Positions 60,971 through 64,000 of a stretch of 64,000 bases of DNA are shown piece after piece. The translations under genes and the position numbers were made by a program. This stretch comes from Callipepla californica brunnescens (lineage: Eukaryota > Chordata > Aves > Galliformes > Odontophoridae), in assembly GCA_023055505.1 (NCBI GenBank), contig JALIRH010000001.1, positions 91,170,530 through 91,234,529 of the forward strand, written 5' to 3'. The stretch's first letter is position 1; every line of letters begins with the position of its first letter. Under the pieces are notes generated by a model, which saw only the letters and a list, made by a program, of their open reading frames with translations, had not been told where the DNA came from and did no database searches.

Positions 60971-61258
60971 TAGGTTGATAGTGACAGGATACAGGGGAAT
61001 GGATTTAAGCTAAGACAGGGGAGACTTAGGTTAGGTATTAGGAGGAAGTCTTTCATTCAGAGGGTAGGAGACGTACTGGAACAGGTTGACCAGAGAGGTT
61101 GTGGATGCCCCATCTCTGGAGGCATTCAAGACCAGGCTGGATGTGGCTCTGGGCAGCCTGCTCTAGTAGTTGGTGACTAGAAACTAGAGGAGTTGAAACT
61201 AGATGATCTTTGAGGTCCTTTTCAACCCAGGCCATTCTATGATTCTGTGATTCTATGA
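60971..61258 (+). mobile_element. CR1 3'-end copy, relatively well preserved
   Basis: 'gatagtgacaggatacaggg', 'aggaggaagtctttcattca', 'ggaacaggttgaccagagagg', 'ggatgccccatctctggagg', 'gatgtggctctgggcagcct' and the terminal 'ccattctatgattctgtgattctatga' reproduce the CR1 3' end. Its subfamily differs from the intact element at 1.5-4.5 kb: the tail unit is of the ATTCTGTG/ATTCTATG type, not ATTCATAG. It is 5'-truncated to ~290 bp. Confidence 0.93.
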
Positions 61259-64000
61259 AGAATGTGTAGTGTTGTTTTCTCCTTATGCTTATGGGAACTG
61301 ACTGTATCCCTCATCCTGCTCAGTTTTAATTTTGGAAAAAAAAAAGCTGGCTGGAATGTCTCAATAGATAGTTAGTTGGGGAGTTGTGATTGTGTGGTAT
61401 GGTCATCATGGTCATCAGTCTGCTCCCTATCTTCTTTTTCTCTGCAGTATAGATTCAAAAGAGTTTCCCTTTAGGACCTGGCCAGGTATAAGTGGACTGA
61501 ATTATGCAGTTAACCTAATAACTGATTGTAAAATCATCTGCAACTCCTGGAGATTAAAAAAAAAAAAAAAAAAAAAGATAATTCAATAGCTTTAGCATAT
61601 GGTTTCAGTCTATTATGGGGATTATTACCCCTGAGTGAGATATGGTGTACAATGTTTTGCTCAATAGATTTATTGCAGCAAAGTGTTCTGTTACTAACAA
61701 AACAATAATCTATTCCAAAGAACAGTGGCCACAGTTTATTTAACATTTGAGAAAACACTCTTGCTTTTAGGGAAATATACTTGAATGAGTTCAGGATCCT
61801 ACTCTCCTCTCAGAGTTGGATACTAAACACAAAACCTCTCTCATCCTCCTTCTCTTCACTTCCTCTTTCTCTCTTTGCTTCTTTGAGGTTTCTGAAAAGC
61901 ATTCTTAACAAGTCAGTTACTTCATCCAAAACTGCTACTCTCTTGCAAAGTAGCTGCAGGAAGCTGTTCTGTCTAGCTTCAACCAGAATAGGTTATCATT
62001 TAAATTTAACTGACACTGTCCCTGTCTGGTAAATGCATCACTGACAGCCTATGGCAGATTACACTGTATGCTCCCTTTCCCTTCCCCTGCAAAACAGTAG
62101 GGGTTTAAATACCAAATGAACACATCGCCTTTCAAAGGTAGATTCCCTGCACAGCACAGTGTGTGCTGCCTTCTTTACCCTCTCTGAGTTTGCTTCAATT
62201 AAAGCATATGTTATACACTTAAACTGAAGTAAAAAAAAAATGTTTCAAAATTTTAGTTATGAGGTATAGGTTACACCAATAAATTCAGCACGCTCTGGGA
62301 ACTCTCAAGAGAGGCTGAGGTCAGCTGTAGTGCACAGCATTAGGAAGGATGAATTAGTCCCATCCTCCCATTTATTGAGGCTGACATCCATGACAGGCTG
62401 AAGTAAAATCAACAGAGTCACAGAAGAATATTTAGCTCCTGAATTAAAGAAATATTTTGATTTGTTCCTGTCAGTCCATAAGCTTACCCCATCTCCCTTT
62501 CCCCACTCTGCCTTTTGTCAGGTACTGATGAAGCACCAGCTCAGGTTTTTTTTTCATGAAGTACTAGCATTACAAACACACTCTCTGCTTAGACATTTGA
62601 GACTTTCATTTAATCTCAAAATTAAATGTCTGAATTATGCCTGTAAATGGTAGGCTTCGGAAGTTAGGAAGACAGGAACATAAATCCTGTCAGGAGAAAA
62701 AGTCTGGCTGCCTCTAAGCAATGCAAATGGACCAAGTCATCAAATACATTTATGCTTGATCTTTGTAAAACAGTATAACTGTGAAGTCACACCATGTGCA
62801 GAGAAATCTACAAAGCAGGAGAATATATTTCATATTTGCAACTTCTAAATCCTGTTGAAAGACAGGGTGTCTGTCTTTAATGTTGCACAATTGCAGCTGA
62901 ATAAGGCAACAGATAAATCTTTAACAGATTTGATTATTTTAACTTTGGTTTCTCAGGTGCAGATTAGGAGATATTTCTTCTGGGGAAAGAGGTCAAGAAT
63001 TGACAGTAAAAAAACTAAAACAAAACAAAACAAACAAAAAAAAAACGTATAGGCAAACATCTCACTATTATGATTATGTTACCAATCACGTAGTCCTTCA
63101 AAAGGAACAGTATTCACTTATAAGATCTTTTAACAGTCTTGTATGATAATTGTCATTTTGATTTTGTCTGGTATCCTGTTTTGTTTTGAGATTGTACCTC
63201 TTCACAGCTTAATTTTATTAAAGTGGTAAGTTAGAGGATGATGTTCTGGAGCCACAAAGTAAATAATTCATTACATTTCAAATATTAAATTGTCATCAAA
63301 TGCTTTCTGATCTGCATTACATAAAGTCTTGCTGAATCTCTAATGTCTGGACTGTGTATGTAATGAAGAACCTCTCAGACAATGTGCAATAAAAATACAC
63401 TTGAGAGAAAGCAGACATGATATTTTGATAAACATCACGAGTACCCCATCGTTTTGTTTTGTTGGTATCTTTCCCCTAAGCAGGAAGAATTCTCAGAGAT
63501 CACAATATCTCTATTTTGAAGTGCCTTCTCAAATAGTTCTGATTTTAAAGCCATAATAATTAAATCCAGTGAGTTTCTAGGGCAGCTGTTTCTAATAAAG
63601 TAGCTAAAATAACATCTTAAAAATCTGTAATTCCCAGGACAAAGTCAGTAATCCCACTATTCTATGTGAGAAATGCAATACTGTGTACAAAAGTCAAAAC
63701 ATCAATCTAACATGACCTTAGGCCGCAGATGGAAAGGACATGCTCTCTGTCTTTTTCTCTGTTCTTTTAGAAAATCAAAATACAAAAATGCAGGACTCAT
63801 ATTAATAGAATTATGATTTTTTTTAAGATGAAAATATGCAGAGGTAAATAGGTTACATAAAATATTTTAAAAGTCTAAGTTAGAAAAAGGGATTGTGTGC
63901 TCTTTCTATACGTTAACTGGATTTGCTAAGCAATCTTTTAACAAACATGCTGTCTTACAAAATTTTTAATTTATTTTAACATCTGAGTGACCTTTTTCTG
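61259..64000. other. Intergenic sequence to window end, no gene seen
   Basis: An A-run lies at ~61557-61576 and a CAAAA/CAAA-rich stretch at ~63020-63045. Frames of 60-85 codons show no domain. No polyadenylation-site context or exon of an upstream gene was recognised. Confidence 0.5.

Noticed and set aside
1..64000. tRNA, rRNA, CRISPR array or bacterial-type operon
   Set aside because: No cloverleaf with A/B boxes, no spaced repeat array and no clustered coding genes were seen; composition and repeats are avian.

Overview
The window looks like a bird nuclear genome. It is AT-rich and gene-poor, carries many CR1 LINE fragments with the typical avian 3' ends, and contains one CpG-island promoter with a vertebrate signal-peptide exon. 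No bacterial or phage genes, CRISPR arrays, rRNA or convincing tRNA genes were seen.

The only host coding exon I can defend lies on the minus strand at 29503-29677. It encodes 58 codons plus one base: a signal peptide followed by the glypican N-terminus, with [15 protein letters not shown] and YQEIA blocks, ending at a clean splice donor. The best match from memory is glypican-6 (GPC6) exon 1. It sits in a CpG island of about 1.5 kb (28860-30420). Everything to its left (1-29502) is then the start of GPC6 intron 1, which is very long in known vertebrates. Everything right of about 30.4 kb is upstream intergenic DNA. In human, GPC5 lies upstream of GPC6 in the same orientation, so the right side probably leads towards GPC5; this is inferred from synteny and not seen here.

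Layout: 1533-4505, a CR1 LINE on the minus strand (same sense as GPC6) with an uninterrupted endonuclease plus reverse-transcriptase ORF of 950 codons; 4.5-23.2 kb, AT-rich intron with two small CR1 relics; 23.24-24.07 kb, a CR1 relic followed by a second, small GC/CpG-rich patch with a G-rich run; 24.1-28.8 kb, featureless intron; 28.86-30.42 kb, the GPC6 promoter, exon 1 and unusual-DNA tracts (Z-DNA-type alternation, poly-C, poly-A, G4-type runs); 30.4-64 kb, AT-rich intergenic DNA with decayed CR1 copies (37.6, 42.6, 46.9, 49.9-50.3, 58.8-59.3 and 61.0 kb), a possible old LTR (57.4-57.8 kb) and simple repeats.

The most notable items are the intact CR1 ORF2, the intronic CpG patch, an 11-bp-spaced double octamer site, several strong short palindromes, and an unexplained 140-codon ORF at 36.9-37.3 kb. 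I did not find an evident new multi-gene system.
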